Assembly: GCF_016863535.1 (NCBI RefSeq)
Contig: NZ_BOPB01000025.1
Span: 155,925 to 219,924, forward strand
Reading direction: 5' to 3'
Length of the DNA: 64,000 nt
Source of the DNA: Micromonospora lutea
GTDB lineage: Bacteria; Actinomycetota; Actinomycetes; Mycobacteriales; Micromonosporaceae
Shown here one piece after another: positions 1 through 6,527 of this stretch (its first letter is position 1; the number at the start of each line of letters is the position of its first letter). Made by a program: the position numbers and the translations under genes. The notes beneath the pieces are model-generated. The model saw only the letters and a list, made by a program, of their open reading frames with translations. It made no database searches and was not told the origin of the DNA.

Positions 1-2
1 CC

Positions 3-1073
3 GTCTACGCCGCGTACTGGTATCGCGGTTACACCTGCAATCCCGCCGCGATCTACGAGGCGGCCCGCCGGCTGGCACCGCAGGTCCGGGGCGTGTGGAT
101 CGTCCGACGGGACCGGGTGCACACCCTGCCCGAGGGGGTCGAGTACGTGATCGCGGGCACCGCCGCGTACCACCGGGCGCTGGCCCGGGCCCGCTGGCTG
201 GTCAACAACGTCAACTTCCCGGACTCGGTACGCAAGCGGCCGGGCACCGTGCACGTGCAGACCCACCACGGCACCCCGGTCAAGGTGATGGGCCTGGACC
301 AGCAGCGTTATCCGCTGGGTGCGGGCGGGATGGACTTCGCCGGCCTGCTGCGCCGGGTGGATCGGTGGGACTACAGCGTCACCTCGAACAGCTTCTCCAC
401 CCAGATGTGGGAACGCGCCTATCCGGCCGGGTACACCACTCTGGAGGTGGGATACCCGCGTAACGACCGGCTGGTGACCGCGACCCCCGAGGAGGTGCTG
501 CGGCGGCGCGCGGAGTTCGACGCCGGCCTCGGTGAGCAGGTCGTGCTGTACGCGCCGACCCATCGGGAGCATCTGCCCCGGTACCGGCCACCGTTCGACG
601 TGGAGCGGTTCCTCGGCGCGCTCGGTCCCACCGGCCTGCTGCTGATGCGCAGCCACTACTTTCATGACCGGGACCGGCGACTGCCACCTCCGGCCGCGCG
701 TGGTCGCGTCCTGGACGTGAGCGCCCATCCTCGGGTGGAGGATCTGTACCTCGCCGCCGACGTCCTGGTCACTGACTATTCGTCGGCGATGTTCGACTAC
801 GCCGTCCTGGACCGACCGATCGTCATCTACGCCCCCGACTGGGACGCCTATCGCCTGACCCGGGGTGTCTACCTGGACATCACCGCCGAGCCGCCGGGCC
901 CGGTGGCGCGGAACTTCACCGAACTGCTCGACGTGTTCCGGTCGGGCGCGCTCCGCTCGTCTGAGGCCGAGCAGGCGCGGGCGCGCTTCCGGGAGCGGTT
1001 CTGCGCCCTGGAGGACGGGCACGCCGCCGAGCGGGTGGTACGCCAGGTCTTCCTCGGCGAGGCACCGGCCTGA
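3..1073 (+). CDS. CDP-glycerol glycerophosphotransferase-like protein (5' truncated by window)
   Basis: The reading frame is open from the first complete codon at position 3 and lacks its start, so this is the C-terminal part (about 356 residues) of a longer protein. The first residues (YAAYWYRGYTCNPAAIYE) match the start of the TagB/TagF glycerophosphotransferase domain. Further signatures are HHGTPVK, VLYAPTHRE and the region VLVTDYSSAMFDYAVLDRPI, typical of the family. These enzymes transfer glycerol- or ribitol-phosphate from CDP-activated donors to make teichoic-acid-like wall polymers on the inner face of the membrane. The substrate cannot be told from sequence. Missing residues upstream may include a glycosyltransferase domain, which is common in this family. 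Confidence 0.85.
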   Translation, partial: VYAAYWYRGYTCNPAAIYEAARRLAPQVRGVWIVRRDRVHTLPEGVEYVIAGTAAYHRALARARWLVNNVNFPDSVRKRPGTVHVQTHHGTPVKVMGLDQQRYPLGAGGMDFAGLLRRVDRWDYSVTSNSFSTQMWERAYPAGYTTLEVGYPRNDRLVTATPEEVLRRRAEFDAGLGEQVVLYAPTHREHLPRYRPPFDVERFLGALGPTGLLLMRSHYFHDRDRRLPPPAARGRVLDVSAHPRVEDLYLAADVLVTDYSSAMFDYAVLDRPIVIYAPDWDAYRLTRGVYLDITAEPPGPVARNFTELLDVFRSGALRSSEAEQARARFRERFCALEDGHAAERVVRQVFLGEAPA

Positions 1074-1219
1074 GTTCGAAGTTCCGCATAAACGCCGCTA
1101 ATCGATGGAACGTAATAGGTCTGTCACGTTTCAAACATGGCACGTTTACCCGATGTGCCGGCTCCATGATCCTGGCCACAGTCATTCGGGGCTTCGATGA
1201 CGAAGGTGGGGAGGGGACG

Positions 1220-2521
1220 GTGACCACCGTCGCGCTCAAGGATGTCACAAAGGTCTTCCGAGACGGCACGGTCGCGGTCGACAGCGTCAACCTCGACGTG
1301 ACCGACGGTGAGTTCATGGTGCTGCTCGGGCCGTCCGGCTGCGGCAAGTCGACGGTCCTGCGGATGGTGGCGGGGTTGGAGGACCCGACCTCCGGCGCCG
1401 TCCTGCTCAACGGGGAGGTCGCCAACGAACTGCCGCCGCGGGAGCGGCGAGTGGCGATGGTCTTCCAGGATTTCGCGCTCTACCCGCACATGAGCGTCAA
1501 CGACAACATCGCCTTCCCGCTCAAGCTGGCCGGTGTCGAGCCGACGCCGCGTGGCGAGCGGGTCACCGATGTGGCCAGCGCTCTCGGCATCGGTGACGTG
1601 CTGGCCCGGCGGCCCAGCCAACTCTCCGGCGGGCAGCGGCAGCGGGTGGCGATGGGCCGGGCGATCGTCCGCCGGCCGGGGCTGTTCCTGATGGACGAGC
1701 CTTTGTCCAACCTGGACAGTGGGCTGCGCGCGGAACTGCGCGCGGAGATCTCCGGCCTGACCCGCGAGCTGGGGGTCACCACCATCTACGTCACGCACGA
1801 CCAGGCCGAGGCGCTGACCATGGCCGACCGGGTCGCCATCATGCGCAAGGGTGTCCTTCAGGACGTCGGCACCCCGACCCAGGTGTACGGCCGACCGGCG
1901 ACGCTCTACGTCGCCGCGTTCCTGGGCAGCCCTCGGATGAACCTGCTGGAGGCGTCGGTCTACGTCCACCTCGACCGCTATGTCACGCTCACCCTCGGGG
2001 AACAGGCGCTCTACCTGCCCTGGGACGACATCCGCAGCCGGGCCGTGGCGCACTACCACGGCGAGCGGATCGTGGTCGGGATGCGGGCCGAGGCGCTCAC
2101 CCCGGTCGCTCCCGACACCCCCGGTGACGTGCTCCAGGGCCGGATCCGCTACCTGGAACACCACGGCCACGAGTCGTTGGCCTTCCTCGACATCGGCGCC
2201 ACCGCCATCATGGTGGACGACATCGGCGCGCCGGTGGACGCCGAGACCCCGCCCGGCCAGCGCGGCCTGCGCCGGTTCGGCCAGGTGATGCAGCGGTTCA
2301 AGGGACGGGCCAGTGAGCCGGCGACGCCCGGGGGCAACGGCAACCGGACCAGCGTGCTGCACGACCCCGGCCGCCACCACCGCCGCCCAGCCGAACTCGC
2401 GGTACGGCTCGCGCCGTACCCCGCCGTCACCGCCGGGCACCCCCTCGCCGTCCAGGTCCGCATGGACGCCCTGCACTTCTTCGACGACCGCGGCGACCGC
2501 ATCGACGTCGGCTGGCGCTAA
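1220..2521 (+). CDS. ABC transporter ATP-binding protein, MalK/UgpC/MsiK type
   Basis: Cytoplasmic ATPase subunit of an importer of the carbohydrate (CUT1) class. Visible motifs are Walker A GPSGCGKST, signature LSGGQRQR, Walker B LFLMDEPLSNLD and the switch histidine in YVTHDQAEAL. A C-terminal TOBE/OB-like region of about 180 residues follows. I chose GTG at 1220 because a strong GGGGAGGGGAC ribosome site lies just upstream and the protein then begins at the usual VTTVALKDVTKVF; an in-frame ATG at 1166 would add 18 atypical residues. No permease or binding-protein gene is adjacent, which fits a shared ATPase (MsiK-like) serving several sugar transporters, but that role is inference. Confidence 0.9.
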   Translation: MTTVALKDVTKVFRDGTVAVDSVNLDVTDGEFMVLLGPSGCGKSTVLRMVAGLEDPTSGAVLLNGEVANELPPRERRVAMVFQDFALYPHMSVNDNIAFPLKLAGVEPTPRGERVTDVASALGIGDVLARRPSQLSGGQRQRVAMGRAIVRRPGLFLMDEPLSNLDSGLRAELRAEISGLTRELGVTTIYVTHDQAEALTMADRVAIMRKGVLQDVGTPTQVYGRPATLYVAAFLGSPRMNLLEASVYVHLDRYVTLTLGEQALYLPWDDIRSRAVAHYHGERIVVGMRAEALTPVAPDTPGDVLQGRIRYLEHHGHESLAFLDIGATAIMVDDIGAPVDAETPPGQRGLRRFGQVMQRFKGRASEPATPGGNGNRTSVLHDPGRHHRRPAELAVRLAPYPAVTAGHPLAVQVRMDALHFFDDRGDRIDVGWR

Positions 2522-2532
2522 CCCCAATGCCG

Positions 2533-2670
2533 CTCCCTCCCCCCTCCCTCCCCCTTCGGCGTCGATCATGCAGTTGTGGCACCTGACAAAGGCCACTTAT
2601 CCGTGTATATCGGGTGCCATAACTGCATGATCAGCGTGGTGGGAGGGGGAGGGGGAGGGGGAGGGGGCGG
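2533..2670. repeat. Long imperfect hairpin with C-rich and G-rich arms between convergent genes
   Basis: A 19-bp inverted repeat (GATCATGCAGTTGTGGCAC at 2564-2582; its partner at 2614-2632, one mismatch) is nested inside a C-rich tract (about 2533-2554) and a complementary G-rich tract (about 2637-2670, repeated GGGGGA). The whole can fold into one long hairpin between the end of the ABC ATPase gene and the 3' end of the opposite-strand gene. It may act as a two-way terminator. The inner palindrome resembles an intergenic repeat I associate with Micromonospora genomes, but I cannot confirm copy number here. The G-runs could also form a quadruplex. Confidence 0.6.
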
Positions 2671-3005
2671 CGGTAGGGGGACCAGGCGACGAAGCGGGTG
2701 AAGAGGGCGCGGGGGGTGGGTCCGTCGTGGGGGTTGAGGTGGTAGAGGTCGCGGGTGGCCTCGTAGAAGAGGCCGGAGAGATAGATCGACAGGCCGATTT
2801 CGTTGCGGCCGTACTCGACCTTGAGCAGCAGGCGGGCCATCGAGCAGGGCCACGGATTCCCGCATGCCCGGCAGCACCACAGCGGGCGCAGTGGAGTGTG
2901 TGGTGTCTCGTGCCGGGGATAGGCCCGGGGCCGGTCAGGGGCCGGCCCGTCGCTGGGCTGCGGTAGCTGGGTCGTGATCGGCCAGTTCGGTGTGGGGCGG
3001 GTCAT
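2631..3005 (-). CDS. Conserved small actinobacterial protein (often labelled 'flavin reductase')
   Basis: The product has 124 residues and a Cys-rich centre (LWCCRACGNPWPC) followed by a conserved helix-rich part (GLSIYLSGLFYEATRDLYHL). This layout matches a family of small proteins that sits beside Scr1/DUF5753 regulators and DUF397 proteins in Micromonospora and Streptomyces. The database label 'flavin reductase' is not supported by any visible flavin-binding motif. The CxxC-x-C pattern could bind zinc. The ATG at 3005 was chosen because it starts the family-like part. The last residues (PLPLPLPLPPR) are encoded by the G-rich tandem repeat and probably extend past the conserved fold. It is divergent from the HTH gene at 3225. 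Confidence 0.6.
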   Translation of the reverse strand: MTRPTPNWPITTQLPQPSDGPAPDRPRAYPRHETPHTPLRPLWCCRACGNPWPCSMARLLLKVEYGRNEIGLSIYLSGLFYEATRDLYHLNPHDGPTPRALFTRFVAWSPYRRPLPLPLPLPPR

Positions 3006-3224
3006 GTCTGATCGCTCCGATCCATCGTCTTCGCTCACCGCTATGGGTCCGGGGTCCGTCTCGGCGGGGGAGGCCGGACGGACCCCGGGTACGGAACCCC
3101 ACGGTCTGCCGCAACCCGGGGTATCCGTTACGTGACAGTCTGGTGAGGACGGCGCTAGCTTCGGAAGGCGATCGCGCCCCACCAGTCCGGCCGTACGAGA
3201 CGGCCGGCACCGACGTGCAGAGGT

Positions 3225-4031
3225 GTGCAGATGGATCGGATGCCCTTGCTGGACCTGTTCGCCGGTGAGTTGCGCCGGCTGCGGACGAAGGCCGGCCTCT
3301 CCCAGGAGGCGCTCGGCGAGCAGATCAACTATTCGGCCTCGCTGGTGGCCTCGGTCGAGCAGTGCCGGCGCGCGCCCCGGGAGGAGTTCACCCAACGCTG
3401 TGACGAGGCGCTGCACGGCGAAGGGCTGCTGCTGCGGATCCGGGAGGCGATCCTCAAGGAGAGCCTGATGCCGTGGTTCCGGGAGTGGGTGACGATCGAG
3501 CAGGAGGCGACCGCGCTGTGCAGCTTCCAGCCGCTGGTGGTGCCCGGCCTGCTCCAGACCGAGGAGTACGCCCGCGCGCTCTACGAGGGTGCGAGTCACC
3601 TGGTCGGCGACCAGGTGGAGCAGCCGCTGGCGGCCCGGCTCGACCGGCAGAAGGTGCTCGACCGGCCCAACCCGCCGCTGCTGGTGGCGGTGCTCGACTA
3701 CACGGTGCTGGAGCGACCGGTCGGCGGCCCGAAGGTGATGCGGGAGCAGTTGCGGCACCTGGTGACGGTGGGCAACCGGACCCGGGTGCACCTGCACGTG
3801 GTGCCCCGGGGCGTCGGCGCCTATCCCGGGCTCAACGGCGCATTCGTGATCGCCACGCCGCCGGAGGGCGACGACCTCGCCTACCTGGACAACCAGTTGA
3901 GGGGCACCATCGTGGAGCGCACAGTGGACGTAAACTCGCTGCGGCAGCACTGGGAGTCCGTCCGAGCCGAGGCGCTGCCGCACGGGGCCACCCTCACAAT
4001 GATCTCGGAGGCGGCGGAATCATGGACCTGA
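3225..4031 (+). CDS. Helix-turn-helix regulator with DUF5753 (Scr1-family antitoxin-like)
   Basis: The N-terminal 60 residues form an XRE-type HTH (LRRLRTKAGLSQEALGEQINYSASLVASVE). The rest is the DUF5753/Scr1 domain, recognised by FREWVTIEQEATALCSFQPLVVPGLLQTEEYAR split across residues 80-115 and by a C-terminal block with FVIATPPEGDDLAYLDN. Such proteins are DNA-binding regulators almost always followed by a DUF397 gene, as here. They are involved in differentiation in Streptomyces (BldB/WhiJ-type systems) and have been described as antitoxin-like. The GTG start at 3225 gives the usual short leader; ATG codons follow at residues 3 and 6. It overlaps the downstream gene by 10 nt, indicating translational coupling. 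Confidence 0.9.
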   Translation: MQMDRMPLLDLFAGELRRLRTKAGLSQEALGEQINYSASLVASVEQCRRAPREEFTQRCDEALHGEGLLLRIREAILKESLMPWFREWVTIEQEATALCSFQPLVVPGLLQTEEYARALYEGASHLVGDQVEQPLAARLDRQKVLDRPNPPLLVAVLDYTVLERPVGGPKVMREQLRHLVTVGNRTRVHLHVVPRGVGAYPGLNGAFVIATPPEGDDLAYLDNQLRGTIVERTVDVNSLRQHWESVRAEALPHGATLTMISEAAESWT

Positions 4032-4210
4032 CCGGCGCGATCTGGCGCAAGAGCAGCCGCAGCAGCGGGAATCAGGGCGACTGCGTCGAGGTCGCCGACA
4101 ACCTGCCCGGCGTGGTGGGCGTACGCGACAGCAAGGACCCCCACGGCCCGGCGCTCACCTTCACCCCGGACACCTGGCGCGCCTTCGTCGAACTCACCAG
4201 ACGGCACTGA
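4022..4210 (+). CDS. DUF397 domain protein
   Basis: A 62-residue protein with the canonical DUF397 pattern: WRKSSRSSGNQGDCVEVAD, then VGVRDSKDPHGPALTFTPDTWRAFV. The start ATG lies inside the end of the HTH/DUF5753 gene (overlap ATGGACCTGA), so the two are cotranslated. DUF397 proteins pair with such regulators; in whiJ-type systems the small partner is thought to modulate the DNA-binding protein. The biochemical function is unknown. Confidence 0.9.
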   Translation: MDLTGAIWRKSSRSSGNQGDCVEVADNLPGVVGVRDSKDPHGPALTFTPDTWRAFVELTRRH

Positions 4211-4284
4211 CCCCGGTTCGGCAGAGGGCGCCGACCCACGGATCGGTCCTTGCCGGCCAGGTTACCGACGGGTAGCGTCGGGGC

Positions 4285-4749
4285 ATGAACATCGACTCGC
4301 GGCAGGTGGCAGCCGGCATGCTGGAGGCGGTGCCCTTCGCCCGGACGCTCGGCGTCGAGTTCGTCGAGGTGGCCCCGGAGGCGGAGGGCGGCGTCCGGGT
4401 GGTGGTCCGGCTGCCCGACTCGCCGGCGACCCACAACCACATCGGTGGTCCGCACGCCGGTGCCATGTTCACCCTCGGGGAGACCGCCTCCGGTGCGGTG
4501 GTGCTCGCTGCCTTCGGTCACCTGCTCGACCGGGCCACGCCGTTGGCGGTACGGGCGGAGATCGCGTACCGCAAGCTCGCCCTGGGTGCGGTGCGGGCGA
4601 CTGCGCGGCTCGGCCGCCCGCCCGCCGAGGTGGTCGCGGAGTTGGAGGCCGGCGAACGACCCGAGTTCCCGGTACGCGTGGAGATCGCCACCGAGGCGGG
4701 CAAGCCGACCTCGGAGATGACCGTCGTCTGGACCCTGCGCCCGAACTGA
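4285..4749 (+). CDS. DUF4442 hotdog-fold thioesterase-like protein
   Basis: A 154-residue protein with the hotdog layout: an N-terminal helix (AGMLEAVPFARTLGVEFVEV), the central HNHIGGPHAGAMFTLGETASG segment that forms the hot-dog helix, then strands with FAIRAEIAYRKLA-like spacing (seen as PLAVRAEIAYRKLALGAV). The family is related to acyl-CoA/acyl-ACP thioesterases; substrate unknown. A TAGCGT element sits 4273-4278, seven bases before the ATG, with no clear ribosome site, so the transcript may be leaderless. It appears to be a single-gene unit. Confidence 0.8.
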   Translation: MNIDSRQVAAGMLEAVPFARTLGVEFVEVAPEAEGGVRVVVRLPDSPATHNHIGGPHAGAMFTLGETASGAVVLAAFGHLLDRATPLAVRAEIAYRKLALGAVRATARLGRPPAEVVAELEAGERPEFPVRVEIATEAGKPTSEMTVVWTLRPN

Positions 4750-5074
4750 CCCGCCGCCGGTGGAGATGCTGAGGCCCGTCGATGTTGCCGGGGCGGGGCC
4801 AAGCGTGCTGGAATGGCTCATATCGCCGCAGCGCGGGGGCAAACGCGCTGAGCCCGGTGAGCACGGGAGCAACGTAGTGCTGGCAGCGCGCCGTTTCAGG
4901 GTGCGCCGCGCGCCGCGTCGTCGGTCCCACGTCACTTCGACGGGCGCACATCCCGGGCAGGTGTCTCGTCCCAGGTAACACCGGCACGTGTTCCGCGGCG
5001 GTTGGCCGTCGACGCGCCGGAGGCGTCCCAGCGATCCGCAACGCACATAACCGGCGACGAGGTGAGAAGCGATC
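4750..5074. other. Intergenic region without a convincing gene
   Basis: Several frames are open in this GC-rich stretch, but none has a ribosome site, family resemblance or convincing composition. It holds several short inverted repeats (for example around 4855-4900) and presumably the promoter of the gene at 5075. I recall similar stretches being annotated as spurious reading frames in related genomes; I see no known riboswitch. Confidence 0.4.
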
Positions 5075-5656
5075 ATGATTTCCCGGGAGAGTTTGGCCGG
5101 GTGGTTCCGGCACCGCTACGTGTGGGCGGCGGTGATCCTGCTGGCGGTGTCGGCCGGCGCGGTCGTGCTGGTCACCACGGCCAGCTCCAAGTCGCAGCCG
5201 CCGGATCTGCACGGGCAGATCATGAACCGGATGCGGACCACGCTGGAACAGGCCGACCCGGAGCAGCACAACCACGCCGGGCACGAGGTGCAGCAGGTCA
5301 ACGGTGAGGACGTCAAGCCACCGGTGATCTGCGGAGTCCACGTCTACGGCTACGAGCCGGCCGAGGTCACCGTGCTGGCCGACGTGAAGACGGTCTACGG
5401 GTTCCACCTGTGCGGAGTCGCCGAGCAGGGACGCACCTGGGACTGGGCGGTCAAACTGGCCGGCCCCCTGATCATGGACCTGTCCACGGAACCTGCCGGC
5501 ATCCAGGTGGTCGAGGCGACCGAGGACACCAGGTTCATCGACCGACTGCATCAGATGTTCCCGGCCAAGTACGCGGAACTGGCGGAGAAGGAGGCGCTCG
5601 GCGAATCCGAGATGCTCGATCTGCGTCGCCGGTACGACTCCGCAGCCGGACTCTGA
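5075..5656 (+). CDS. Hypothetical membrane-anchored protein
   Basis: The 193-residue product has one transmembrane segment (about residues 18-37, WAAVILLAVSAGAVVLVTTA) after a short basic N-terminus, so the remainder is likely extracellular. The outer part has two cysteines (ICGVHVYGYEP and FHLCGVAEQG) that could form a disulphide, and a charged helical C-terminus (AKYAELAEKEALGESEMLDLRRRY). The ATG start follows GGTGAGAAGCG. I do not recognise a named domain. It stands alone between unrelated genes. Confidence 0.65.
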   Translation: MISRESLAGWFRHRYVWAAVILLAVSAGAVVLVTTASSKSQPPDLHGQIMNRMRTTLEQADPEQHNHAGHEVQQVNGEDVKPPVICGVHVYGYEPAEVTVLADVKTVYGFHLCGVAEQGRTWDWAVKLAGPLIMDLSTEPAGIQVVEATEDTRFIDRLHQMFPAKYAELAEKEALGESEMLDLRRRYDSAAGL

Positions 5657-5741
5657 CCACGTGGGGCATGGGCGGGTGCGGCCTGCTGACCGCACCCCTA
5701 CGCGCCGCGCGGCCCGCCGCGCCGTATCCGAAGACGTACGT

Positions 5742-5774
5742 TTGCCGGTACGTGTCGGCGGATAGATTGGTACG
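5742..5774 (+). promoter_or_regulatory. Putative promoter giving a leaderless transcript
   Basis: TTGCCG (5742-5747) and TAGATT (5763-5768) resemble -35 and -10 boxes with a short 15-bp spacer. The -10-like box ends six bases before the ATG at 5775 and no ribosome site is visible, so transcription probably starts at or next to the start codon. Leaderless mRNAs are frequent in actinobacteria. Confidence 0.4.
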
Positions 5775-6527
5775 ATGCTCGGCCTGCCTGATCACGTGAC
5801 CGCTGTTCTGTTCGATCTCGACGGTGTGCTCACCCAGACCGCCCGGGTGCACAATGCCGCCTGGACCGAGACCTTCGACGACTACCTGCGCCGACGGTCG
5901 GACACCACGGGGGAGCCCTACCGACCGTTCGATCCCGGACCTGACTATCACCGATATGTCGACGGTCGCCCCCGTCTCGACGGAATCCGGACCTTCCTCG
6001 CCTCGCGGGACATCACGCTGCCGGAGGGTTCTCCGGAGGATCCACCGGGCGCCCAAACCGTTTACGGCCTCGGCAATCAGAAGAATTCCCTGGTGCTGGA
6101 GCGGATCCGCACCATCGGGGTCGACGTGTACCCCGGCTCGGTGGCGTACCTCAAGGCGGTGGCCGCGGCGGGACTACGCCGAGCGGTCGTCACCGCCAGC
6201 GCCAACGGCCGCGAGGTGGTCGCCGCCGCCGGTCTGGAGCCGCTGCTGGAGGCCCGGGTGGACGGCCTCACCGCCCGAGCCGAAGGGCTGCGCGGCAAGC
6301 CGCACCCGGACACGTTCCTCGCCGGGTCGAAACTGCTCGACGTGGCACCGGAGAATGCGGCCGTGATCGAGGACGCGCTGGCCGGTGTGGAAGCCGGCAA
6401 GGCCGGCGGTTTCGGGTACGTCGTCGGCGTCGACCGGGCGGGCCAGGCCGACGAGCTGCGCGCGCACGGGGCCGACGTGGTGGTCGACGATCTCGCCGAC
6501 CTGCTCGACGCTGGAGGGGCCAAGTGA
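5775..6527 (+). CDS. HAD-superfamily beta-phosphoglucomutase-type hydrolase
   Basis: The 250-residue protein starts with the HAD nucleophile loop FDLDGVLTQTA (DxD at residues 14-16), followed by a helical cap, motif II in VVTASANG, the lysine in GKPHPDTF, and motif III VIEDALAGVEAG. This is the DxDGVI subclass that includes beta-phosphoglucomutases. It overlaps by 4 nt the GH65 phosphorylase gene downstream, a classic pairing: the phosphorylase releases beta-glucose-1-phosphate and the mutase converts it to glucose-6-phosphate. The function is therefore well supported by context. Confidence 0.85.
   Translation: MLGLPDHVTAVLFDLDGVLTQTARVHNAAWTETFDDYLRRRSDTTGEPYRPFDPGPDYHRYVDGRPRLDGIRTFLASRDITLPEGSPEDPPGAQTVYGLGNQKNSLVLERIRTIGVDVYPGSVAYLKAVAAAGLRRAVVTASANGREVVAAAGLEPLLEARVDGLTARAEGLRGKPHPDTFLAGSKLLDVAPENAAVIEDALAGVEAGKAGGFGYVVGVDRAGQADELRAHGADVVVDDLADLLDAGGAK

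Noticed and set aside
2631..3983. A 450-codon minus-strand frame spanning the HTH/DUF5753 gene
   Set aside because: Only its 3' part (from 3005) resembles a real protein; the rest is the reverse shadow of the HTH gene.
4760..4978. 72-codon frame in the 4.75-5.07 kb gap
   Set aside because: No ribosome site, basic low-complexity composition, no family.
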